26,345 bases of DNA. Source: Chloroflexia bacterium (GTDB taxonomy: Bacteria > Chloroflexota > Chloroflexia > QHBQ01 > JADMIH01). Within the stretch, counting starts at the first letter, position 1; each line of letters starts with the position of its first letter. Position numbers and translations under genes: made by a program. The notes under the pieces are model-generated. The model did not search any database, was not told where the DNA came from, and worked only from the letters and a program-made list of their open reading frames with translations. Positions 1 through 7,721 of the stretch are shown here, in pieces. The DNA is taken from positions 1 to 26,345 of the forward strand of contig JAICKM010000014.1 in NCBI GenBank assembly GCA_025927935.1, in the 5' to 3' direction.

Positions 1-547
1 CCGCGCAGCCGAACAGCGCCGCGATATCCAGCGGCACGCTCGGATCGATCTTGACGAGGGACTCGCGCGCCGCGACCGTGTACTGGCTGAAGGCGGAGAC
101 GCCCAGGTGGTGATGCAGCACGCTGCCGTCCTGGTTGTGGAAATGGCGCGTCCCGGCGAGCAGAGTGCCCGCGAGGTTCGTCCGCGCGCCGTTCTCGCAC
201 AGCGCGGGGCGGCCGGTGGCGCAGGGGAGGCAGTGGCCGCAGGCGGGCACGAACGAGAAGACGACATGGTCGCCGGCAGCGAGGTCGCGGATGCCGGGAC
301 CCAGCTCGCGGACGATACCGCTGGCCTCATGCCCCATGACCATCGGCATCACCCGTGGCCGTGCTCCGTCGATCACCGAGAGATCGGAGTGGCATAGCCC
401 AGCGCCGGCGATCTCGACCAGCACTTCGCCCGGCCCTGGCCCGTCCAGGTCCAACTCCTCGACCACCAGCGGCCTGGATTCGGCGTAGGGCGCCGGCTCT
501 TCCATTTTATACAGGACAGCGCCGATGGTTTTCATGTCCACACTCAT
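1..547 (-). CDS. Zinc-dependent alcohol dehydrogenase, N-terminal part (cut by window edge)
   Basis: The frame is open from an ATG at 547 to the window edge, so only about 182 N-terminal residues are visible. Numbered from the in-frame ATG at 535, it has the GroES-like fold signature of medium-chain zinc dehydrogenases: catalytic-zinc ligands C48 and H69-E70 (GHE), and the four structural-zinc cysteines C99, C102, C105 and C113. The family oxidises alcohols or reduces aldehydes with NAD(P); the Rossmann domain lies outside the window, so the cofactor cannot be judged. The ATG at 547 begins one base after the stop of the upstream hydrolase, and the one at 535 has AGGA eleven bases upstream; either could be the start. 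The tight spacing indicates co-transcription with the hydrolase at 549-1349. Substrate unknown. Confidence 0.9.
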   Translation of the reverse strand, partial: MSVDMKTIGAVLYKMEEPAPYAESRPLVVEELDLDGPGPGEVLVEIAGAGLCHSDLSVIDGARPRVMPMVMGHEASGIVRELGPGIRDLAAGDHVVFSFVPACGHCLPCATGRPALCENGARTNLAGTLLAGTRHFHNQDGSVLHHHLGVSAFSQYTVAARESLVKIDPSVPLDIAALFGCA

Positions 548-548
548 C

Positions 549-1349
549 CTAACCGATAAAAGCAGCCAATTCCGCGGAGAACTTGTCCGGCTCCTCGACC
601 ACCAGGGCGTGACCGCTGTTCTCGAACCAGACCATCGTTGAGCCAGCAATCCGCTCATGCATGTATTCCGACCAGCGGGGATCGCACACCAGGTCGTGCC
701 GGCCATGGAAGTGGGCCGTTGGTATGTGGACCTTCTCCACCCGGTCGCGCAGGTCCTCGGTGATCAGGGTCTTGAAATATTTATAGGCAGCATAAGCCGG
801 GAGCGTCAGCCACAGCGAGAGGAACCAGGCGCGAGTCGCGTCCATATCGGTGCGATGGAAATTGGCGCCGCTGAAGGCGGCCATCGTCTCCGGAAAGCCG
901 CGCCGGATGCCCTCCAGGGAGGCGGCTGCGGCCGCGTCATCCATACCATATGGCTCGGTGGCCGTCTGCTTAAAGCTAGGCGTCGCGGCGCCGACCGTGA
1001 CCAGGCTCGTGACACGCTCGTCCGCGTTAAAGTCGGTAACGTATTTCAGGGCGACACCGGCGCCCTGGGACCAACCGACCAGGGTCACGGCCCGCAGATC
1101 GAGCGCCTCCAACAAGGCGCGCACATCGCCGCAGATCTCATCATAGGTGTATTCGGAGCAAGGTTTGTCGCTGTCGCCATGGCCGCGCACGTCAATGCAC
1201 ACACAGCGATAACGGTCGTGCAAATCGAGGACGGCATAGTTCCAGGTGTCTACAGTGGCGCTGTAACCGGGGATGAACAGAATGGGCTTGCCGCGCCCGT
1301 TATCCCGATAATGCATGCGAATGCCGGTTTTCAGATCCGCGAACGGCAT
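549..1349 (-). CDS. Alpha/beta hydrolase
   Basis: This 266-aa cytoplasmic serine hydrolase has the normal length for single-domain alpha/beta hydrolases. The nucleophile elbow GWSQG places Ser94. The acid is probably Asp219 (in GRHDLVCDP) and the base His247 (in NSGHALVVEEP). The oxyanion region is PGYSATVDTW near residues 27-36, and the VRGHGDSD segment near 54-61 is typical of the family. The frame stays open upstream to 1433, but I chose the ATG at 1349 because AGGAGG sits six bases upstream and the conserved fold begins there. There is no signal peptide. It is followed at once by the alcohol dehydrogenase, so the pair may process an ester or lactone and the alcohol released from it; that pairing is inference. 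Confidence 0.9.
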   Translation of the reverse strand: MPFADLKTGIRMHYRDNGRGKPILFIPGYSATVDTWNYAVLDLHDRYRCVCIDVRGHGDSDKPCSEYTYDEICGDVRALLEALDLRAVTLVGWSQGAGVALKYVTDFNADERVTSLVTVGAATPSFKQTATEPYGMDDAAAAASLEGIRRGFPETMAAFSGANFHRTDMDATRAWFLSLWLTLPAYAAYKYFKTLITEDLRDRVEKVHIPTAHFHGRHDLVCDPRWSEYMHERIAGSTMVWFENSGHALVVEEPDKFSAELAAFIG

Positions 1350-1417
1350 GGCCTTCCTCCTTGAATAGCTCTTGCTGCAATGCATGGCGCCGGTACCCAC
1401 GACTCTACACCACAGGC

Positions 1418-1459
1418 ATTCCACCGGGCGCACAGCGGTGTTACAAAGGCGTTACAAAG
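1418..1459 (-). promoter_or_regulatory. Putative promoter with 11-bp-period direct repeats upstream of the hydrolase/ADH pair
   Basis: GTTACAAAG occurs at 1440-1448 and again at 1451-1459 (plus-strand reading), so the centres are 11 bp apart. On the minus strand the promoter-proximal copy supplies a -35-like TTGTAA (1441-1446), then a 17-bp spacer and a -10-like TGGAAT (1418-1423), each 4/6 to consensus. The start site would fall near 1411, giving a leader of about 60 nt before the ATG at 1349. Direct repeats with 11-bp spacing overlapping the -35 are the known operator style of SARP regulators, and the adjacent gene is a SARP/BTAD protein. The binding link is inference. Confidence 0.45.
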
Positions 1460-1512
1460 CAGATGACCGGTCCGCACCCGGACGGCGTAGGAGGAATAGC
1501 TAGAGAGAGGAG

Positions 1513-4500
1513 CTACGGCTCGTTACTCAGCAACTGGAACAGCGCTTGCGTGCGGGGCGCCGGCTCCACCCCCAGTTCGGTCCGCAGATGCTTGGCGCAG
1601 CGCGCGTAGGTCCGCAAGGCCAGCGAGCGATTGCCCTGCTGGGAGTAGCATACCATCAAGAGATAGTACGCTTCTTCCCAACATGGGTCGTGCGCGAGGA
1701 TCTGGTGGCACAGGCCAATGGCGTCGCCGTAGCCGCCCTGCGCCGCGAGGAGTTCCGCCAGGTGGCTCGCCGTGGTGAGATAGAGGTCGGCCAGCCGCTC
1801 CCGACGTTCGCCGGCCCATTCTTCATACAGCGCGCTTGGTAGGAAATCGCCGCGATACAGCGCCAACGCGCGCCGATACACGGCCGGCGCCTGCGCAGGA
1901 TTACGGGCTTCGGTGGCTTGCGCCTCGCCGATCAGGCGCTCAAACTCCTCGGCGTCGACGCGAATATCGGCATCGGGGTTGAGCAGTACGCTCTCGCCCT
2001 GGCGCTGGATGAAGCGCGATTCGGCCTCAGGGGCGCGGTCCGGTTCCAGCGCCTGGCGCAGGGCGTTTAGAGTGACTCGCAGGGCTGAGGCCGCGGCTTT
2101 GCCGTCCGGCCACAGCAGATCGACAAGCTGCTCGCGATGCAGCGGGCGGCCACGCCGCGCCAGGAGTATCTGGAAAAGTTGCACGGCCTTGTCGCGGCCC
2201 CAGGCCGCCCGCGGGATTTCGTGTTCGCCGCGCCAGACGCGAAAGAACCCCAGGGTTTGTACGTGCAGTGTGCCCGCATCCTGCGTGCTGCCGGCGGGCT
2301 GAAACGGCGACCAGGCAGGCGTGTCGGGCAGCAGCATCGGCAGTTGTGCGGTCAGGTCTTGCAGGAGCGCCGTCGTGTAACCAGGGCAGATCGACCGGCG
2401 GTTGGCCGCAATCAGCAGCGCGGCCGTCTGGTGCAGTTCCTTGGGGCCGAAGAACGTCCGGCGCAGGAAGACAAAGCCGTAATCGTTTTGCTGCGCGCTC
2501 TGTAAGGCCATCCGCGCCGCCGCGTCGAAGGCGGGCCATTCACGCCGTTGCAAATGCCAGAGCGCCCGCCACGTATCGGTCACGCAGACACCGTACGCAT
2601 CGGCGCAGCGCGCGCTCAGCCCGCGCGCTGTCGCCAGCCACTCGCCGGCCCGCTCATCGTTGCCCATCACTGCCGCGCCGCCGAGGCCCAGCCACAGGAT
2701 CGCCGTGAAATAGCGGTCGCCGGCGGCTTCCACAATCCCCAGCGCCTCGCGGGCGGGCGCCTCCGCCGCCGCGAGCCGGCCCTGCATGCCGCCCGCGATC
2801 ACCTGGCCCAGCAGCGCCTCAGCCCGAAACCGCGGCACGCCGATGGTCTCGCCCAGACTCAGAGATTGGTGATAAAACTCCCCGGCCCGCGTCAGGTCGG
2901 CATCCGGTCCCGTCAGATAGGCATGGCCCAACCGGGCCAGCGCGGCGACCTCGACAATCGGCGCACGCAGCGCCCGCGCCAGCCGCAGCCCCTGATCGGC
3001 ATAGGCGCGGGCAGCCTCGGCGTCGCCTAGCAAGGCGCAGATCCAGGCCAGCAACACAGTGCTCTCGCGGTGCGAGCGGGGTGCTCTGCTGGGCGGCGGG
3101 AGCGGGGAATCCGCGCGCAGGTTTTGCTCGACCAGGGTGCGCGCTTCAGATAACCGCCCCATGCGCGTATAGAGGCGCGGGTCGAGCGCAGGCCGGCTCA
3201 GGTCAGGACATATGCGCGCCAGGGCCAGCGCGAGGTGCTGGGCCTGGGGCAAGCGGCCCTCATTGGTCAGGTTTTCCGCCGTTAACGCCAGTAAGATCGC
3301 TTTCGCCGCGGCGTCGGATCGCGCCAGGCGCCGAGCCTCGGCGAGCAGGGGCCGCGCCGGCGCGGGTTGCACGGTGTCCAGGTAAACCATCACCTGACCC
3401 TGGAGCGCCTGGATCTCCAGAGCCGGCTCCTGCTGCTCCTGCCCATGCCGGCGTGCCTCCCGGTAGCACGCCAGCGCCGCTGTGAACTGGCTGCTGAGGC
3501 GATGCGCTTCTCCTCGCCAGAAGAGCAGGTCGGGATAGCGTTCTAGCTGGGGGCCGGGCAACCGGTCCAACCAGTCGGCCAAGGTTTCCCAGCGCCCGGT
3601 GGCGATCATCGTCCCGCCGATCTCGCGCAACAGCACCGCCGCTGCCGTGCTCTCGTCCGCTTGCAGGAGGTGGTACACCGCCTCTTCGTCTTCGCCCCGC
3701 TCACGATACACTGCCGCCGCACGGCGGTGCAAATTGCGCCAGCCGGTCGGGTCGGCGGCCTGCGAACGGCGAGTCAGAAAATCATGGAACAAATGATGAT
3801 AGCGATAGGCCCCGGCGGTGAGGGCGATGATGAACAGCGAATGCTGGTCGAGGTAACGCAGGGTCTTCGCTGTCTGCTGGCCGCTCCAGCCCAGCAGTTG
3901 GGCCGATATCGCGGAGTCCAGCCGGCGCAATGTGGCGGTCTGTAGCAGAAACTCTTGAATAGGCGCCGGTTGCTTGACTAGGATTTCGGAAGCCAGATAA
4001 TCAAAGAGCAACTCGAGCGAGCCGGGCAACTGCCCCAGCACCTCGTCGAAGCTTTGCCCCGGCAGCGCCTGCAGGCGTTGTGCGATCATCTGCAGGGCGA
4101 TGCCCCAGCCCTCGGTTTCGGCGGCGAGGGCCCCGGCCTGATTCTCGGTCAGGTGGTAGTTGTACTGGTGGGCGAAGAGCGCGGCCACTTCCCCGGGCGT
4201 GAAAGCGAGATCCGGCTGCGTGATCTCTAATAGCTCCCCATGCACGCGCCAGTGGATACGCAGTGGCAAGTTGGGGGTAGCGCGAGTCGAGAGCACGAGG
4301 TGCAGTCGGGGCGGCATCTGCTCGACCAGGCGTTCGGTGATCGCATTGACTTCTGCGCTATCCACCAGGTGGTAGTCGTCGAGCACAAGAATTGTTTCCG
4401 CTTGCAGCACGTCCAGTAGATCATCGGCGAGCGTATCTACAATCGGCGCCCAGAGCCGCGTGGCAGCGCCCCCGCTTTCCAGGAGCGCGAGGCTGCGGGT

Positions 4501-4788
4501 GCCGCAGCTGGGATAAATCTGGCGGAACGCATACAGCAAGCTGGAGCAAAAGACCAGCGGATCAGCATCGCTTTCGGTGAGGCTATACCACAGCGGCGGG
4601 CCGGCGGATTCGGCGATGAAAGCGGCCAGGGCCGTCGTCTTCCCGTACCCCGCGTCGGCCTTGACGATGGTCAGCGGATACACAAGGACCTGCCGGAGTT
4701 GCGCGCTGAGCCGCGGGCGCGCCAGGAACTGCGGTCGCGGGCGCGGCGGGATCAACCGGGTACGGGCGGGCAGGTAAGATCGGCTCAT
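1513..4788 (-). CDS. MalT-like ATPase with C-terminal SARP/BTAD DNA-binding module
   Basis: A 1091-aa predicted cytoplasmic transcription regulator. The N-terminal signal-transduction ATPase has Walker A ADAGYGKTT (residues 44-52) and Walker B ILVLDDYH (133-140), and its opening segment resembles MalT. A long helical TPR-like region follows (about 340-830). Residues about 841-944 are an OmpR-type winged helix of the SARP class (LGFFRVWRG ... LLWPD ... RVTLNALRQALEP). Residues about 945-1085 are the bacterial transcriptional activator domain (RALALYRGDFLP, LGVEPAPRTQ). MalT relatives end in a LuxR helix-turn-helix, so here that output has been replaced. In Streptomyces AfsR the SARP part is N-terminal, so the order is inverted. 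The start has no clear Shine-Dalgarno site, but a promoter lies just upstream. Likely local target: the hydrolase/ADH pair downstream. Ligand unknown. Confidence 0.9.
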   Translation of the reverse strand: MSRSYLPARTRLIPPRPRPQFLARPRLSAQLRQVLVYPLTIVKADAGYGKTTALAAFIAESAGPPLWYSLTESDADPLVFCSSLLYAFRQIYPSCGTRSLALLESGGAATRLWAPIVDTLADDLLDVLQAETILVLDDYHLVDSAEVNAITERLVEQMPPRLHLVLSTRATPNLPLRIHWRVHGELLEITQPDLAFTPGEVAALFAHQYNYHLTENQAGALAAETEGWGIALQMIAQRLQALPGQSFDEVLGQLPGSLELLFDYLASEILVKQPAPIQEFLLQTATLRRLDSAISAQLLGWSGQQTAKTLRYLDQHSLFIIALTAGAYRYHHLFHDFLTRRSQAADPTGWRNLHRRAAAVYRERGEDEEAVYHLLQADESTAAAVLLREIGGTMIATGRWETLADWLDRLPGPQLERYPDLLFWRGEAHRLSSQFTAALACYREARRHGQEQQEPALEIQALQGQVMVYLDTVQPAPARPLLAEARRLARSDAAAKAILLALTAENLTNEGRLPQAQHLALALARICPDLSRPALDPRLYTRMGRLSEARTLVEQNLRADSPLPPPSRAPRSHRESTVLLAWICALLGDAEAARAYADQGLRLARALRAPIVEVAALARLGHAYLTGPDADLTRAGEFYHQSLSLGETIGVPRFRAEALLGQVIAGGMQGRLAAAEAPAREALGIVEAAGDRYFTAILWLGLGGAAVMGNDERAGEWLATARGLSARCADAYGVCVTDTWRALWHLQRREWPAFDAAARMALQSAQQNDYGFVFLRRTFFGPKELHQTAALLIAANRRSICPGYTTALLQDLTAQLPMLLPDTPAWSPFQPAGSTQDAGTLHVQTLGFFRVWRGEHEIPRAAWGRDKAVQLFQILLARRGRPLHREQLVDLLWPDGKAAASALRVTLNALRQALEPDRAPEAESRFIQRQGESVLLNPDADIRVDAEEFERLIGEAQATEARNPAQAPAVYRRALALYRGDFLPSALYEEWAGERRERLADLYLTTASHLAELLAAQGGYGDAIGLCHQILAHDPCWEEAYYLLMVCYSQQGNRSLALRTYARCAKHLRTELGVEPAPRTQALFQLLSNEP

Positions 4789-5238
4789 ACACTGTGCATT
4801 CTAGTCCCGTTCCCCAAAAGGGGCAAGAAGCCTGGCCGGCGGAGCGGAGCTCGTCTCATGGGATTTTCTCCGCCGCTTGCTGCCAGGCCGTTACACGCGG
4901 GCTTCTAACTTCGGCCAGCCCTATGAATTTGGAATTGTACACCGATGAGTCGATTTGTCAAGAAGGTCGCTGAAAATCATGATCGTGTTTCCGATGAAGA
5001 ATTGCTGCTCCTATCTCACTCGTCAGAGTTCGCTTATCCGGGCACGCTGCCTTGAGCGTAGACCCTACCCCACCCAGCCGCTGGTGGTCCGCTGGTGATT
5101 CTGATGTACGACCCCCGGCGGGCCGCACCCCCGCCTACCGCCCCGGCCGCCGGTGTGGTATACTCGCGCGGCCCGCCGGGTCACGACCCTACCGCGACGG
5201 CAGGCCGGGCGCCACACAAGGAGGTTCCGATTAAGACG
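4789..5238. other. 450-bp divergent intergenic region, with one possible 36-codon ORF
   Basis: The region separates the divergent SARP regulator and ohr. Besides the regulator promoter it contains an AT-richer patch near 4920-5040. A 36-codon plus-strand ORF lies in that patch (ATG at 4945, TGA at 5053-5055; it begins MSRFVKKVAENHDRV and is rich in Glu, Leu and Ser at its centre). It has no good ribosome-binding site (only a GGA about 12 bases upstream) and no family I recognise, so it could be a gene remnant or chance. A -10-like TATACT is at 5159-5164, 75 bases before the ohr ATG, without a recognisable -35. No OhrR-type regulator gene is adjacent. Confidence 0.4.
4798..4826 (-). promoter_or_regulatory. 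Putative promoter of the SARP/BTAD regulator, nearly leaderless
   Basis: Read on the minus strand: TTGCCC (plus 4821-4826, 4/6 to the -35 consensus), a spacer of exactly 17 bp, then TAGAAT (plus 4798-4803, 5/6 to the -10 consensus). Only nine bases separate the -10 from the ATG at 4788, so transcription should begin within a few bases of the start codon, which fits the lack of a ribosome-binding site. The spacer holds CCCC-AAAA-GGGG (4812-4823), a small inverted repeat that could be an operator. Confidence 0.5.
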
Positions 5239-5697
5239 ATGGACGACGAGACCGCGCCGCCATTCAAGCTTCTGTATGAAACCGCCGCGACAGCGACCGG
5301 CGGGCGCATGGGCCATACCGCGACCGCCGACGGCAAACTAGCCCTCGACCTGAGCCGCCCACGGGCGCTGGGCGGCGATGATGGTCCAGGCGTCAATCCC
5401 GAGCAACTCTTTGCCCTGGGTTATGCCGCCTGCTTCCACAGCGCCGTGCAAAGCGCCGCCCGCCAGCGCCACCTCGACGTCAGCGGGTCGCAGATCACGG
5501 CCCGCGTGGGCCTGGGCCGGGCCGCGCCAGGCGAGGTCACGTTGGTCGTCACCCTGCAAGGCTACTTCCCCACCCTGGAGGAGCCGGTGGCCCGCGCCCT
5601 GCTGGAAGCCGGCCACCAGATCTGCCCCTATAGCAAGGCCACTCGGGGCAATATCCTGGTGACGCTGGAGGTGGTCGCGGCGGACGGCCCGGTCTAA
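5239..5697 (+). CDS. ohr: Organic hydroperoxide resistance protein, OsmC/Ohr family
   Basis: A 152-aa thiol peroxidase that reduces organic hydroperoxides in the cytoplasm using lipoyl-dependent electron donors. The two redox cysteines are C65 (GYAACFHSA) and C129 (ICPYSKATRGN). The active-site arginine is R23 in TATGGR, and the conserved E55 is in NPEQLFALGYAACF. Length and motif order match Ohr rather than OsmC. The strongest Shine-Dalgarno, AAGGAGG at 5218-5224, is 14 bases from the ATG used here but only 5 bases from an in-frame ATT at 5230; an AUU start would add IKT at the N terminus. The gene stands alone, is divergent from the SARP regulator and converges on the acetyltransferase. Exposure-dependent expression is usual for the family but no operator is recognisable. 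Confidence 0.93.
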   Translation: MDDETAPPFKLLYETAATATGGRMGHTATADGKLALDLSRPRALGGDDGPGVNPEQLFALGYAACFHSAVQSAARQRHLDVSGSQITARVGLGRAAPGEVTLVVTLQGYFPTLEEPVARALLEAGHQICPYSKATRGNILVTLEVVAADGPV

Positions 5698-5757
5698 CCC
5701 GGCGTCCCGACCCTGTCCTGGGCGCGTTTTCTCCTTTTAGTTGAGCACAACCCCAGG

Positions 5758-6465
5758 TTAATCACGGGCGCTGATCAGCCTTTTGGCCGGCTTGAGTTCG
5801 ACGGCACACGTACAAGGGGTGGTTGTGGACGGCTGTGGGGGCCAGCAGCCCGCGGCGTCGACGGCAGAGACGGGCATGGGAGTCGCGTTGCCACAGGCCC
5901 AACAGGGTGCGAGCACCTGCTCAATAAGCGGAACCCCCAGCAGCGCCGCGCCGGCCTGCGCCCGGTCCGGCAGGCCGAGCGCGGCTAACCCGGCGCCCCC
6001 CTCAGCGCGAAAGGAGAGTTGGCCGGCCACCTGTAGCCCCGCTTTGCGCATCCCCGCCCCCGACGGCGTATTCTCCGGCGCATAGATGATCCACACCCGC
6101 TCAACGAGTGGCGCCTGCTGTGTGATAATGCTCTGCAACAGCCGCGGGTAGATGCCGTACCCTTGCCAGGCGGGCAGCGTGGCAAAATCCCACAAGTAAC
6201 GCTCCGTGGGCGGCAGGGTGAAGTGCAAGCCCAACTCGCCGATCTCGGCTTCCTGCTGCGCCACCCAGCCATAGCCGACCGGGGCCGCCGCGATGTAGGC
6301 CAGATACGGTTGGTGGCCCGCAGCCAGGCGCTCGCGCACCTGCGCCGCATCCAACCCGGTGACGTGGGCAATTAAGGATTCGTCACGCGGTGCTTCAACA
6401 TGAAAACCAGGGACCGGGGCCAAAGGGGGCAGGGCATCGCCGCGCCACCAGGTTGCTAGAGCCAT
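5758..6465 (-). CDS. GNAT-family N-acetyltransferase with a cysteine-rich C-terminal tail
   Basis: A 235-aa protein. The acetyl-CoA binding motif A appears as a beta strand YLWDFATLP followed by AWQGYGIYPRLLQ (residues 90-111), and the later strand VWIIYAPEN with its downstream helix (124-145) completes the fold. The start at 6465 has AGGAGG seven bases upstream. After the GNAT domain, residues 188-220 hold five cysteines (C188, C191, C207, C218, C220) in a CxxC ... C ... CxC pattern, which may bind a metal. Substrate cannot be assigned. It converges with ohr across 60 bp that hold no clear terminator, and it lies in the same direction as the hydrolase upstream at 6610-7632. Confidence 0.85.
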   Translation of the reverse strand: MALATWWRGDALPPLAPVPGFHVEAPRDESLIAHVTGLDAAQVRERLAAGHQPYLAYIAAAPVGYGWVAQQEAEIGELGLHFTLPPTERYLWDFATLPAWQGYGIYPRLLQSIITQQAPLVERVWIIYAPENTPSGAGMRKAGLQVAGQLSFRAEGGAGLAALGLPDRAQAGAALLGVPLIEQVLAPCWACGNATPMPVSAVDAAGCWPPQPSTTTPCTCAVELKPAKRLISARD

Positions 6466-6539
6466 AACATCGCCTCCTCGTGTACAGGATCAAAAGTAGC
6501 AAAGCCAATCTAAACGCGGTTGCCGGCGGGTCCTGCTAG

Positions 6540-6589
6540 CCGGAGTGATGGTCCGGCGTGAGGACCAGGGTCCATCCAAGGTCCTCACG
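6540..6589 (-). terminator. Tandem hairpins downstream of the membrane-anchored hydrolase
   Basis: The main hairpin is a perfect 10-bp inverted repeat: CGTGAGGACC at 6557-6566 pairs with GGTCCTCACG at 6580-6589 around a 13-nt loop. It starts 20 bases past the stop of the minus-strand hydrolase. A smaller CCGGA/TCCGG hairpin (6540-6544 / 6552-6556) follows directly. There is no T-tract, so this may be a rho-independent terminator in a GC-rich genome or a 3'-end stabiliser between the hydrolase and acetyltransferase genes. Confidence 0.5.
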
Positions 6590-6609
6590 GGGCCGGGAGT
6601 ATCCGGGGC

Positions 6610-7632
6610 CTACCGGCCCCGCGCCTGCCCAACGACCTGCTGCACCGCGTCGATCACCACGGTGGGATGCTCCAACTGGATATAGTGGCCGCCGTCGGCG
6701 ACGACGATCAGGTGGCCGTTCGTGCTGAGCGCGGCCTGACGGCGTTGAGCTTCGGGCCAGAGCGGCAGTTGTGTCATGTTCTGGCCGGCCGCCAGGACGA
6801 TCAGCGGTCGGTCGCCTAGCGAGGGCGCGGCCTGGAGTTGGGCGTCGCTGGCCGCGCGCTCCTGCGCTTCGGCGGCGGTGGCGGCAATCGCCCGCTGCCC
6901 CGTGCCGAACAGCGCCAGTGCCGTGCGCGTTTGGAGCGACATGGCCGGCGGCCCCCACTGGCTCGCGCCGAACAAGCGGATGAGGCCCAGGCCGCGGGTC
7001 AAACCATACATCGTCCCCTGCATCGCGATCTCCTGCTGGAAAGCCTGGGCGTCAGCCGGCGAGGTGTGGGCGTCCACATACTCGCTCCGCGCATCCACCA
7101 GCACCATCCCGGCGACCTCGTCGGGGTGCTGCTGGGCAAAGATGCGCACGTTCTTGCCGGCCAGCGAGTGCCCCACCAGCACGTAGGGGCCGGCGATGCC
7201 CGCATTAGTCAACAGGGTGTGCAGCTCCCCGGCAATCCGCTCCGGGGTGCGCGGCTGCGGGCCGGGTTCGCTCCAGCCCATGCCCGCGCGGTCGAAGGCA
7301 CACACCTGGGTCGTCTGCCCCATGCCGGTTTGGACCAGATTCCAGTCGAGCGACATGCCGCCCAGGCCCGCATCGAGCACGACGGTCGGGCTGCCTGTAC
7401 CAACACACTGGATGTGCAACCGGTAGCCGCCCACGTCCACGAGCCGGCCGGGCGGCGGATACGCCTGGGCGTCCCCCCTGGAGGCGAGTGCTTCGTAGCC
7501 GGCCCCCGTCAGGGCCAGGGCCACGCTGAGGGCCAGTACCACGCCCAACCCGCGGGCGACGCCGCGCAACAATCGCCGGCCGCGGCGCCCTGTGCGCGCC
7601 GGGGCGTGCATCGTGTTCGTTAGAGTTGCCAT
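6610..7632 (-). CDS. Membrane-anchored alpha/beta hydrolase
   Basis: A 340-aa hydrolase with an N-terminal arginine-rich stretch (RTGRRGRRLLRG) and one hydrophobic segment at about residues 28-45, acting as signal anchor or signal peptide, so the catalytic domain is probably extracytoplasmic. The nucleophile elbow GHSLAG gives Ser156 and the base is His316 in GGHYIQLEHP. AFDRAGMGWSEPG (112-124) is the typical strand-4 segment. The acid residue is not obvious. The open frame extends to 7821, but the ATG at 7632 has GGAGG eight bases upstream. The sequence further upstream belongs to the duplicated regulatory block. It lies 245 bp downstream of the LuxR regulator in the same direction, making it a likely target or operon partner. 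Substrate unknown. Confidence 0.87.
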   Translation of the reverse strand: MATLTNTMHAPARTGRRGRRLLRGVARGLGVVLALSVALALTGAGYEALASRGDAQAYPPPGRLVDVGGYRLHIQCVGTGSPTVVLDAGLGGMSLDWNLVQTGMGQTTQVCAFDRAGMGWSEPGPQPRTPERIAGELHTLLTNAGIAGPYVLVGHSLAGKNVRIFAQQHPDEVAGMVLVDARSEYVDAHTSPADAQAFQQEIAMQGTMYGLTRGLGLIRLFGASQWGPPAMSLQTRTALALFGTGQRAIAATAAEAQERAASDAQLQAAPSLGDRPLIVLAAGQNMTQLPLWPEAQRRQAALSTNGHLIVVADGGHYIQLEHPTVVIDAVQQVVGQARGR

Positions 7633-7688
7633 TGTGAGTGCCTCCCGTGTGTTCCTGGGCCATCTGTCAAGGTCGATGATGCGGGCGT

Positions 7689-7718
7689 TTACGCCGCGGA
7701 CTCGAAGTGTAGGGTCAT
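7689..7718 (-). pseudogene. Nine-codon leader ORF, vestige of a second copy of the 83-aa gene start
   Basis: An ATG at 7718 preceded by the same GGAGCGGACG leader as the 83-aa gene at 14450 reads MTLHFESAA and stops. The 14450 gene begins MTLNYQ. Given the homology of the flanking promoter block, this is best read as the stump of a paralogous start now reduced to a leader peptide upstream of the hydrolase. Only the first three residues match, so the coding homology is weak and rests mainly on the upstream DNA. Confidence 0.4.
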
Positions 7719-7721
7719 CGT

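Noticed and set aside
657..1364. A 235-codon plus-strand frame opposite the alpha/beta hydrolase
   Set aside because: It lies antisense to a well-supported hydrolase, has no recognisable domain and reflects GC-rich codon bias.
1470..1483. GTCCG/CGGAC hairpin as terminator of the SARP regulator gene
   Set aside because: The stem has only five pairs and no T-tract, and it overlaps the upstream edge of the next promoter region.
5698..5757. Bidirectional terminator between ohr and the acetyltransferase
   Set aside because: Only a 4-bp GTTG-AGCA-CAAC stem and a long-range CTGGG/CCCAG pair are present; neither is convincing.
7665..7670. Perfect TTGACA -35 just upstream of the membrane-anchored hydrolase
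   Set aside because: No -10-like sequence occurs at 16-19 bp; the expected place is CGGGAG and the ribosome-binding site.
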